This document shows positions 1-5,038 of a DNA stretch of 5,038 nt, piece by piece. Source of the DNA: Lachnospiraceae bacterium (lineage in GTDB: Bacteria > Bacillota > Clostridia > Lachnospirales > Lachnospiraceae); the NCBI GenBank assembly GCA_900772675.1, contig CAAGRM010000117.1:1-5038 (forward strand). The letters are read 5' to 3'. The position numbers and the translations under genes are program-made. The notes under the pieces were generated by a model. That model saw nothing but the letters and a program-made list of their open reading frames with translations. It was not told the origin of the DNA and did no database searches. Position 1 is the stretch's first letter, and every line of letters begins with the position of its first letter.

Positions 1-1
1 C

Positions 2-595
2 GGGATGCGTTTCGGGGATTTCCTGAAAAAAGAAATCTTCGAGCCGCTTGGCATGTGGGATACCGATTTCTGGGTTCCGGCAGAAAAACAGGATCGCCTG
101 GAAAAGGTATATGACTGTCAGGAGGGACAGCCACCTGTTCGTTATACAGAAAATAATCTTGGCATTCAAAATGATATGGCGTATCGCCCGGCATATGAAG
201 CAGGTGGAGCGGGCCTTGCATCCACCATTGACGATTATGCAAAATTTGCCCAGATGCTGCTGAACGGCGGTACTTATAACGGTGTACAGATTCTCCGTCC
301 GGCGACTGTAAAATTTCTGGGAAGCCACACGTTAAGCGCCGCACAGCAGGCAGGCTTTGATAACTGGATCGGGCTGGAGGGATTCTCTTACGGAAATCTG
401 ATGCGTGTTCTGGTAGACCCGACCCGTGCGGTAACGCTCGGAAGCAAGGGCGAGTTCGGCTGGGACGGCTGGCTGGGATGCTATATGGAGGTAGTACCGG
501 AGAAACATATGACCTTTCTGATGATGACACAGAAAAAAGATGCCGGAACGTATACCCTGTCCCGGAAGATCCGGAATATTATTTTCAGCGAATAA
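2..595 (+). CDS. Beta-lactamase-fold serine hydrolase, C-terminal part (5' partial)
   Basis: This is the C-terminal ~197 residues of a penicillin-binding-protein/class C beta-lactamase-like serine hydrolase (Pfam Beta-lactamase family), cut by the window edge. The frame is open from base 2, so the ATG at 5 is probably internal. Numbering from that Met, a segment with the family pattern IFEPLGMWDTDF lies at 11-22, a GGAGLAST turn followed by DYAKFAQMLLNGG at 67-89, and GEFGWDGWLGCY at 149-160, followed by a final strand ending in MMTQ. The W153-D-G155 triplet sits where class C enzymes carry a K/H-x-G motif. Esterases of the EstB type (family VIII) have W-G-G there, so an esterase or peptidase role is more likely than antibiotic resistance; this is inference. 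The catalytic SxxK and YxN motifs would be upstream, outside the window. It ends with TAA, 74 bases before the next gene, and is probably in one operon with it. The substrate and any signal peptide cannot be judged. Confidence 0.9.
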   Translation, partial: GMRFGDFLKKEIFEPLGMWDTDFWVPAEKQDRLEKVYDCQEGQPPVRYTENNLGIQNDMAYRPAYEAGGAGLASTIDDYAKFAQMLLNGGTYNGVQILRPATVKFLGSHTLSAAQQAGFDNWIGLEGFSYGNLMRVLVDPTRAVTLGSKGEFGWDGWLGCYMEVVPEKHMTFLMMTQKKDAGTYTLSRKIRNIIFSE

Positions 596-669
596 AGAAA
601 AAAGAATACAAAAAGAGTATAAAAAGGGAGCAAAAAGAAAGCAAAAAAAGAAAACAGGAGGTAGAAAGG
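596..669 (+). repeat. Purine-rich spacer with phased A-tracts (degenerate 11-bp repeat)
   Basis: The spacer between the two hydrolase genes is almost all A and G on the + strand: only 8 of its 74 bases are pyrimidines. A-runs start at 598, 610, 621, 632 and 643, i.e. at steps of 12, 11, 11 and 11 bases. From 609 to 652 this reads as four degenerate copies of an 11-base unit, Y-AAAAA-G followed by purine-rich sequence. A-tracts in near-helical phase are known to bend DNA, and a purine-rich mRNA segment stays unstructured, which would leave the downstream ribosome binding site accessible. Which of these matters, if either, cannot be told from sequence alone. Confidence 0.7.
656..662 (+). promoter_or_regulatory. 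Ribosome binding site that fixes the start of the second hydrolase
   Basis: AGGAGGT, a near-perfect Shine-Dalgarno match, lies 7 bases before the ATG at 670. The same reading frame is open upstream to an ATG at 478, but that start would overlap the previous gene by over 100 bases and would add a Lys/Glu-rich segment unlike the family. The site therefore supports 670. Confidence 0.85.
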
Positions 670-1548
670 ATGAATCTGGAACAATTTGCAAAAAGTGCGG
701 AGACACTTCGTGTGCTTGGTGTTGTGGTAACACAGGATGGAAAGGAAATTGCGAAACAGGTCTGGGATGAGGAATGCCGGAGAAACGTATATTCTGCGAG
801 CAAGAGCTTTACATCGTGCGCGGTTGGAATGGCGATGAAAGAGGGGTTGCTTTCTCTTGATGAAAAGCTGGTAGACTGCTTCCCGGATGAGCTGCCGGAG
901 CAGGTCAGCGACAACCTGAAAAAAGCGACCGTACGGGATCTTCTGACGATGCATCTTGGACAGGCAAAGGCAAGTCTGATGGGTGGTCAGCGTCCGTATT
1001 ACGAGGAAGATGACTGGGTAAAAATGAGCCTTGCAATCCCGTTTGTGGAAGAGCCGAATACAAAATTTGTATACAACAACGTGGGTCCGTATCTGGCCGG
1101 CATTCTGGTACAGCGCCGCTGTGGCTGCGATCTTGTCTCCTATCTGACACCGCGTCTCTTTGCGCCGCTTGGAATCAAAGCACCGCTGTGGGAGACGGAC
1201 CGTCAGGGAAATACGTTTGGTGCAGGCGGTCTGATGCTGACACTCTCAGAACTGCATAAATTCGGCTGCCTTTATCTGCAGAACGGTGCATGGGAAGGAA
1301 AACAGCTGGTGCCGGAGAACTGGGTGCTGGAGAGCACGAAAAAGCAGGGTGAAAACGACCGCGACTCCTTTGGCTACGGCTATCTGTTCTGGGGCGGCCC
1401 GGAAGGGACATTCCGCGCAGACGGAAAGTATTCCCAGCTTTCTATCATCTGCCGGGAGAAAAATGCTGTCATTACCGTTACAGCAGAATGCAAAGACGGA
1501 GAAGCACTGATGCAGCACATCTTTACGGACATTTATCCTCAGCTGTAA
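670..1548 (+). CDS. Beta-lactamase-fold serine hydrolase (complete, 292 aa)
   Basis: This is a complete serine hydrolase of the beta-lactamase/penicillin-binding-protein superfamily. The nucleophile motif is S42-A-S-K45 within YSASKSF, followed by the usual helix (AVGMAMKEGLLSLDEKL) and by VRDLLTMHLGQ near 88-98, where the family typically has LLTMtSG. The second motif is Y135-N-N137. LFAPLGIK at 163-170 and AGGLMLTLSELHKFG at 185-199 are standard core elements. Near the C-terminus, A250-D-G252 followed by Q256 takes the place of the third motif; there is no K/H/W before the glycine, as in many non-lactamase members. There is no signal peptide or membrane segment, so the protein is probably cytoplasmic. 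Its length fits a stand-alone catalytic domain. It follows another member of the superfamily by 74 bases and is probably co-transcribed with it. Esterase, amidase or peptidase activity is possible; the substrate is unknown, and resistance should not be inferred from the fold. Confidence 0.92.
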   Translation: MNLEQFAKSAETLRVLGVVVTQDGKEIAKQVWDEECRRNVYSASKSFTSCAVGMAMKEGLLSLDEKLVDCFPDELPEQVSDNLKKATVRDLLTMHLGQAKASLMGGQRPYYEEDDWVKMSLAIPFVEEPNTKFVYNNVGPYLAGILVQRRCGCDLVSYLTPRLFAPLGIKAPLWETDRQGNTFGAGGLMLTLSELHKFGCLYLQNGAWEGKQLVPENWVLESTKKQGENDRDSFGYGYLFWGGPEGTFRADGKYSQLSIICREKNAVITVTAECKDGEALMQHIFTDIYPQL

Positions 1549-1671
1549 GAGAAAATTGCAGGCAGACTTCCGGCAGATCAGACGAAGAAAACGGCAGAAA
1601 AGAAACAATTTAACGAAAGTGGCAGAACAGCTAAGCAAAATGCTGTAAAACTGCGCTGAAATTTGTCTAAA

Positions 1672-1699
1672 ACAGATCTTTGCAGGGGGACAGATCTGT
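1672..1699. promoter_or_regulatory. Inverted repeat / palindrome, candidate operator
   Basis: ACAGATCT (1672-1679) and AGATCTGT (1692-1699) are perfect inverted repeats separated by 12 bases. The right arm lies within the perfect 10-base palindrome ACAGATCTGT (1690-1699), so ACAGATCT also occurs as a direct repeat at 1672 and 1690. The element fills the spacer of the promoter proposed at 1680-1707, a typical place for a repressor site. No regulator is identified. Confidence 0.4.
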
Positions 1700-1707
1700 G
1701 CTATCTT
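1680..1707 (+). promoter_or_regulatory. Candidate promoter for the HPr-like gene
   Basis: A weak -35 (TTGCAG, 1680-1685) and a -10 (TATCTT, 1702-1707) are 16 bases apart, and an extended -10 dinucleotide TG at 1699-1700 precedes the -10. Transcription would begin near 1714, giving a short leader that still includes the ribosome binding site at 1721-1727. Both hexamers depart from consensus, so the call rests mainly on the TGn element and position. Confidence 0.4.
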
Positions 1708-1737
1708 TTCAAAAAAAGCAGAAAGGATGCAAAAGAT

Positions 1738-1962
1738 ATGGTTTCGTTGCCGTTAAAGTTTGATGAAGTAGAAAGTGTAGAAGAATTTGTAAATATGGTG
1801 AAACGTGTGGATTACAACGTTGACGTAAAAGTAGGGCGGTGTGTCTTTGATGCGAAATCACTGATGAGTGTCCTGATGATCGCAGGAAACCCGAATGCCG
1901 TTGTGGAAGCACACACCGACGATCTGGAATCATTTAAAAAGAAATTTAAAAATTATTTGTAA
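1738..1962 (+). CDS. HPr-family protein lacking the active-site histidine
   Basis: This is a 74-residue protein with the HPr fold signature of the sugar phosphotransferase system. The best landmark is DAKSLMSVL at 38-46, matching the conserved (D/N)AKSIMGIM stretch around HPr Ser46, so Ser41 is the likely equivalent. It is followed by a strand (VVEAHT) and a C-terminal helix (DDLESFKKKFKNYL). In a true phosphocarrier the motif GLHARPA with His15 lies near the N-terminus. Here that area reads VESVEEFVNMV and has no histidine; the only His in the protein is H59. The protein therefore cannot carry phosphate from enzyme I in the usual way. Crh of Bacillus subtilis is a known HPr paralogue without His15 that acts through its regulatory serine in catabolite repression; a similar role is inferred, not shown. 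The ATG at 1738 has GAAAGGA (1721-1727) 10 bases upstream. An in-frame TTG at 1663 lacks a ribosome binding site and was not used. The gene stands alone, with spacers on both sides. Confidence 0.82.
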   Translation: MVSLPLKFDEVESVEEFVNMVKRVDYNVDVKVGRCVFDAKSLMSVLMIAGNPNAVVEAHTDDLESFKKKFKNYL

Positions 1963-1971
1963 CGATTCAGA

Positions 1972-2044
1972 GCCATGCGAAATGGAAGAAAAATCGCGAA
2001 TCATGCTTGCATGAATGAGCGATTTTCCTGGAATTTCATATGGC
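1972..2044. repeat. Imperfect long inverted repeat (nested hairpin)
   Basis: Starting ten bases after the HPr-like stop codon, this segment can fold into one hairpin with internal loops. The outer arms GCCAT (1972-1976) and ATGGC (2040-2044) pair, then GAAAT (1979-1983) with ATTTC (2033-2037), then AAAATCGC (1990-1997) with GCGATTTT (2019-2026), and finally TCATGC (2001-2006) with GCATGA (2009-2014) around a TT turn. There is no U-run directly after the outer stem, although TTTTCC follows the middle stem, so it is not a textbook terminator. It could be a structured 3' end of the HPr-like transcript or part of a dispersed intergenic repeat. Confidence 0.6.
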
Positions 2045-2082
2045 GAGAAGCAACATCGAGATGCAGCGCAAGCGGAATCGAG

Positions 2083-2182
2083 AAGGGGCTGTCGCACTAA
2101 GCGAAAAGACTACAAATATAGAACTGTCTGGCAGATGAAAATCTATATTTTGTGGAAATTTTTCCTGGTGCGGCAGTCCCTT
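2083..2182. repeat. 100-base long imperfect hairpin, possible MITE-like repeat or bidirectional terminator
   Basis: Terminal arms 2083-2097 (AAGGGGCTGTCGCAC) and 2168-2182 (GTGCGGCAGTCCCTT) pair at all 15 positions, with two G-U pairs. Inside, GAAAA (2103-2107) pairs with TTTTC (2160-2164), and 2110-2121 pairs with 2143-2155 (12 pairs, one G-U, one bulged T at 2148). The loop near 2122-2142 contains a further CTG/CAG mini-stem. Nearly the whole element is thus self-complementary. It is followed by ATTTTG, a weak U-tract, so termination of the upstream transcript is possible. Terminal inverted repeats without coding capacity also fit a miniature transposable element; no clear target-site duplication is visible. 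Confidence 0.7.
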
Positions 2183-2213
2183 ATTTTGTGCACGAAAAAG
2201 CCGGTGAAGTATC

Positions 2214-2242
2214 TTGTAGGAGAGGCGCGTGCATGGTAAAAT
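2214..2242 (+). promoter_or_regulatory. Promoter of helD (sigma-A type, extended -10)
   Basis: The -35 TTGTAG (2214-2219) and the -10 TAAAAT (2237-2242) are separated by the ideal 17 bases, and the -10 is preceded by TGG (2234-2236), an extended -10 element. Transcription would begin near 2249, giving a leader of about 73 bases before the GTG start. Its position just after the long hairpin suggests helD is transcribed independently of the HPr-like gene. Confidence 0.6.
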
Positions 2243-2309
2243 AAAATCTATTGGGATGGAAACAGTAACATCAAAAGAACGGGCTGATGTAGAAATGCTT
2301 TTCAGAAAA

Positions 2310-2316
2310 AGGAGGT
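2310..2316 (+). promoter_or_regulatory. Ribosome binding site for the GTG start of helD
   Basis: AGGAGGT lies 5 bases before GTG at 2322 and decides this non-ATG start. No in-frame ATG with a comparable site occurs nearby, and the N-terminal residues from 2322 fit a HelD coiled coil. Confidence 0.8.
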
Positions 2317-2321
2317 AAAAA

Positions 2322-5038
2322 GTGGAAAAAGAGAAACTGGAAAGAAGCATCAGAAAATCAGAAATTCCGGGATACACAAGGAAAGAGGAGGAAGTGCAGC
2401 TTGCGAAGGTGATTGGGATTGCCGAGCGGAATCTGGAGCAGGCAAAGACAGATATCCGGTCGGCAAATGAGGATCTGGAGGATCTGATGGAGACGTATAA
2501 CGCGAAGGAGGCAGAAGGACTGGCACTCTGGAACAATGCAACGGCGAAGCTGAATACATACCAGCATAGCCTGGCGCGCCTGGAAAAGGCGAGAAAGAAG
2601 CCGTATTTCGGGCGGATTGATTTTCAGGATCCGCGGCTGAATTTTCCGGAGTCCTATTACATCGGACGCGTCGGCATTTTCGATGAAAACGCGGAGCCGG
2701 TCGTGCTGGACTGGAGGGCGCCGATCTCCTCTGTCTATTATGAAAACAGCACAGGGCCGTGCAGCTATACGGTGAGCCAGGAGGGCACCTTTTCGATTGA
2801 CCTGAAAAGGAAAAGAACGTATGAAATTGAACAGGATCGTCTGAAGGACTTTTTCGACTCCGACGTGGTAGCGAACGACGAGCTGCTGACAAAGTATCTG
2901 GCAAAGAATAAAAAAGCAGTGCTTGGCGAGATTATTGCGACGATCCAGCAGGAGCAGAACCTTATGATCCGCAGGTCTCCGAAGACAAATCTGATTGTAC
3001 AGGGTGTGGCGGGATCCGGAAAGACGACGGTGGCAATGCACCGGATTTCCTACATTCTCTACAATTATGAGGAGGATTTCCGGCCGGAGGATTTTTACAT
3101 CATCGGGAGCAACCGCATTCTGCTGAATTACATTACAAGTGTTCTGCCGGAGCTTGACGTCTACGGAATCCGTCAGATGACGATGGAGCAGCTTTTCATC
3201 CGTCTCCTGTATGAGGACTGGGACGAAGCAAAATACACGGTACACAGCCTCGACCGTGCGGATGAGAAAAACAGTATAAAAGGCAAAAGCAGCTGGTTTT
3301 ACGATCTGGAGAATTTCTGCCGTGCGTATGAGACAGAGCAGATTCCGCGGGAGCCGGTGCAGCTGGAGAAAACGGGAACCCTGCTTCTGGATGCTGGGAC
3401 CATCGACACCTACTGCCGGGAGCAGTCCACACTTTCCATGGAAGGAAAGATGTGCATGCTGAACGAGATTCTGGTGGCAAAATTCGAAAATGAGGTTTCG
3501 GGAAAAGAAGTGACGTTTCCGGCACGCGAGAAAAAGGCACTGAAGCGAAAATACGAGAAATACTTCGGAGATGGAAAATGGAGGGGGTCCATTTTTGATC
3601 TCTATTCAGAGTTTCTGAAACAGCAGGCAGAAAAAGGAAAAGCCGTGGAGATGCCGGAAAATTCCTTTGATGTCTATGATCTGGCGGCATTGGCGTATCT
3701 CTACAGGCGTATCAAGGAAAACGACCCGGTGCGTGAGGCAAGCCACGTGGTCATCGACGAGGCGCAGGATTTCGGTATGATGGCGTATCGGGTACTGCAT
3801 TGGTGCCTGCGCAGCTGTACGTACACCATTATGGGAGATACCTCGCAGAACATTCATTTTGCGTACGGCCTGAACGACTGGGAGGAGCTGAAAAAGCTGA
3901 TACTGACCGGTTCATACGATGCGTTCGGCGTCCTGCGGAAGAGCTATCGGAATACAGTGGAAATTTCTGATTTTGCAAATGAAATCCTGCGGCATGGGGA
4001 TTTTGCGATTTATCCGGTGGAGCCGGTGCTGCGGCACGGAGCGGCAGTGAAAAAGGAAGCGTTTGCGGATGAGACGGAACTGCTCGCTGCAGGTGTGCAA
4101 AAGATCAAAGCGTGGCAGGAGCAGGGATATGAGACCATTGCTGTTGTATGCCGGGATGAAGCGGAAGCAGCGGAAACGGCGCGGAAGCTGAAAAAGTATG
4201 TGCCGATTGTGGATGAGAATCTGGAAACAGCCGAATTCGGGGAGGGTGTGATGGTGCTTCCGGTTGCGTACACGAAGGGACTCGAATTTGATGCGGTACT
4301 GCTGTTTGATCCGACGGAAGAAAAATATCCGGAAAATGACGGTCAGGTAAAGCTGCTTTATGTGGCAGCAACGCGTGCGCTGCATGAGCTGGCGGTACTG
4401 TATACCGGAGATCTGACGGGAATTCTTGCAAAGGAAGCACCGAAGGGCCGACACAATCAGGAATTTGCGATGGAGACGCTGACAAAGGCGAAAGAGTATG
4501 AGAAGGTTTCGATGACGCAGAAGGAGGCGCGTGAGGAGAACCGCGCGATCGGCATTCAGGAGATGGACGAGCGGAACAGTCATGGACCGAAACGGATTGT
4601 GATCAAGCCGGAGCAGAGGCCGGGAATGGCGCCTGGAAATACAAGCACGACCGGAACAGCGGTGATGGCAAAAGGCAGTACGGCAACGCGGAGGGGTGCG
4701 GCAGAAACGGGAGAAGAAATTGCCGCAAAGACAATGCAGCAGCGTGCACCGGAAGGGGTGTCATCTATTTTTGCTGGTGCGGCTTATCATGGAAAGGCAG
4801 GCGGCAAAGCGCCGGGAAGCAGACGGAGTGCAGGAACACAGGCAGGAATGCAAAATGGAACAGACATAGCCGGAGTGCAGAGTGCAAAAAGACCGGGCGG
4901 AACAGGTATGGGAGCAGGAGAAGCGGAACAGAAGGACCGCGTGAACACATCCCCGTACGCCTTTGGTGCAATCCCGGAAAACGAGCTGCTGCGCATCAAG
5001 GGCCATTCGAAGATCAAGTGTGCGGTGAAATGGGCGAA
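2322..5038 (+). CDS. helD: HelD-type helicase / RNA polymerase recycling motor (3' partial, at least 905 aa)
   Basis: This is a superfamily 1 ATPase of the UvrD/Rep group, HelD type. In Bacillota, HelD binds RNA polymerase and uses ATP to free it from stalled complexes. An acidic, Lys/Glu-rich coiled coil (about 20-92) matches the arm HelD pushes into the polymerase secondary channel. It is followed by PYFGRIDF (94-101) and the HelD hallmark DWRAPISSVYY (130-140). Helicase motifs are intact: Walker A GVAGSGKTT (228-236, K234), Walker B IDEAQD (478-483), motif III GDTSQNI (505-511), motif IV SYRNT (541-545, R543), motif V TKGLEFD (651-657) and motif VI YVAATRA (680-686, R685). After the core, about 767-871 is a low-complexity Gly/Ala/Thr/Lys-rich linker, then a more ordered segment, SPYAFGAIPENELLRIKGHS (877-896), running into the window edge. 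B. subtilis HelD is 774 residues, so this protein carries a C-terminal extension. It has its own promoter and an unusual GTG start with a strong ribosome binding site. Generic DNA helicase annotation is the alternative, but the N-terminal features favour HelD. Confidence 0.92.
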   Translation, partial: MEKEKLERSIRKSEIPGYTRKEEEVQLAKVIGIAERNLEQAKTDIRSANEDLEDLMETYNAKEAEGLALWNNATAKLNTYQHSLARLEKARKKPYFGRIDFQDPRLNFPESYYIGRVGIFDENAEPVVLDWRAPISSVYYENSTGPCSYTVSQEGTFSIDLKRKRTYEIEQDRLKDFFDSDVVANDELLTKYLAKNKKAVLGEIIATIQQEQNLMIRRSPKTNLIVQGVAGSGKTTVAMHRISYILYNYEEDFRPEDFYIIGSNRILLNYITSVLPELDVYGIRQMTMEQLFIRLLYEDWDEAKYTVHSLDRADEKNSIKGKSSWFYDLENFCRAYETEQIPREPVQLEKTGTLLLDAGTIDTYCREQSTLSMEGKMCMLNEILVAKFENEVSGKEVTFPAREKKALKRKYEKYFGDGKWRGSIFDLYSEFLKQQAEKGKAVEMPENSFDVYDLAALAYLYRRIKENDPVREASHVVIDEAQDFGMMAYRVLHWCLRSCTYTIMGDTSQNIHFAYGLNDWEELKKLILTGSYDAFGVLRKSYRNTVEISDFANEILRHGDFAIYPVEPVLRHGAAVKKEAFADETELLAAGVQKIKAWQEQGYETIAVVCRDEAEAAETARKLKKYVPIVDENLETAEFGEGVMVLPVAYTKGLEFDAVLLFDPTEEKYPENDGQVKLLYVAATRALHELAVLYTGDLTGILAKEAPKGRHNQEFAMETLTKAKEYEKVSMTQKEAREENRAIGIQEMDERNSHGPKRIVIKPEQRPGMAPGNTSTTGTAVMAKGSTATRRGAAETGEEIAAKTMQQRAPEGVSSIFAGAAYHGKAGGKAPGSRRSAGTQAGMQNGTDIAGVQSAKRPGGTGMGAGEAEQKDRVNTSPYAFGAIPENELLRIKGHSKIKCAVKWA

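Larger units (their letters stand above)
1963..2321. other. 359-base intergenic region
   Basis: No credible gene was found here. In order, it holds a hairpin (1972-2044), a short linker, a longer hairpin (2083-2182), the helD promoter (2214-2242) and a leader of about 73 bases that ends in the helD ribosome binding site. The leader contains a small stem, ACATCA (2268-2273) with TGATGT (2285-2290) and an 11-base loop, upstream of the binding site. A 74-codon open frame at 2015-2239 crosses both hairpins, has no good ribosome binding site and resembles no family I know, so it is not called. Confidence 0.7.

Noticed and set aside
478..669. Upstream in-frame extension of the second hydrolase, from ATG 478
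   Set aside because: It overlaps the end of the first hydrolase by 118 bases and adds a Lys/Glu-rich segment translated from a purine-rich spacer. The strong AGGAGGT site before 670 explains the start.
1561..1626. Four copies of GGCAGA (1561, 1572, 1593, 1621)
   Set aside because: The spacing is irregular (11, 21, 28) and the short purine-rich word is likely by chance in this composition.
1549..1659. Open frame of 36 codons continuing in frame after the TAA of the second hydrolase, as possible readthrough
   Set aside because: The stretch is purine-rich, so few stops are expected by chance; no readthrough signal or recognisable domain is seen.
1663..1737. TTG start at 1663 for a 99-residue version of the HPr-like protein
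   Set aside because: There is no ribosome binding site, the extra residues do not match HPr, and the segment overlaps the candidate promoter and palindrome.
2189..2233. TGCACG (2189-2194) and CGTGCA (2228-2233) as an operator or hairpin around the helD promoter
   Set aside because: The arms are short, the gap is wide, and they lie upstream of the expected transcription start, so an RNA role is unlikely.
2358..3245. Long minus-strand open frame (295 aa) opposite helD
   Set aside because: It is antisense to a gene with intact helicase motifs, is rich in Cys, His, Arg and Leu typical of shadow frames, and shows no domain.
3912..4583. Minus-strand open frame (223 aa) opposite the helicase C-terminal core
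   Set aside because: It covers motifs IV to VI of HelD on the other strand and has shadow-like composition; no domain is recognised.

Overview
The window looks like chromosomal DNA from a Gram-positive gut clostridium (Bacillota, probably Lachnospiraceae). This is inferred from strong AGGAGG-type ribosome binding sites, purine-rich coding strands, extended -10 (TGn) promoter matches, an HPr-like protein of a kind common in that family, and a HelD-type helicase. All supported genes lie on the + strand. I saw no tRNA, rRNA, CRISPR array, transposase or phage gene.

Layout. (1) 2-595: C-terminal part of a beta-lactamase-fold serine hydrolase, cut by the left window edge. (2) 596-669: a short purine-rich spacer containing A-tracts repeated about every 11 bp. 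(3) 670-1548: a complete second serine hydrolase of the same superfamily but a different subfamily, probably co-transcribed with the first. (4) 1549-1737: a spacer with a palindrome inside a candidate promoter. (5) 1738-1962: a small HPr-fold protein that lacks the phosphorylatable histidine. (6) 1963-2321: a 359-base non-coding stretch with two large hairpins (1972-2044 and 2083-2182), then a convincing promoter and leader. (7) 2322 to the right edge: a long HelD-type (UvrD/Rep-like) helicase, incomplete at its 3' end.

The two hydrolases probably form the end of an operon. The HPr-like gene and helD each appear to have their own promoter, and no shared pathway is evident. HelD is known in Bacillota as a motor that strips stalled RNA polymerase from nucleic acid. 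The HPr-like protein could be a regulator rather than a sugar-transport phosphocarrier.

I do not see a clear new multi-gene system. The parts most worth a second look are the double-hairpin intergenic element, the His-less HPr protein, the roughly 100-residue low-complexity linker near the HelD C-terminus, and the phased A-tracts between the two hydrolases.
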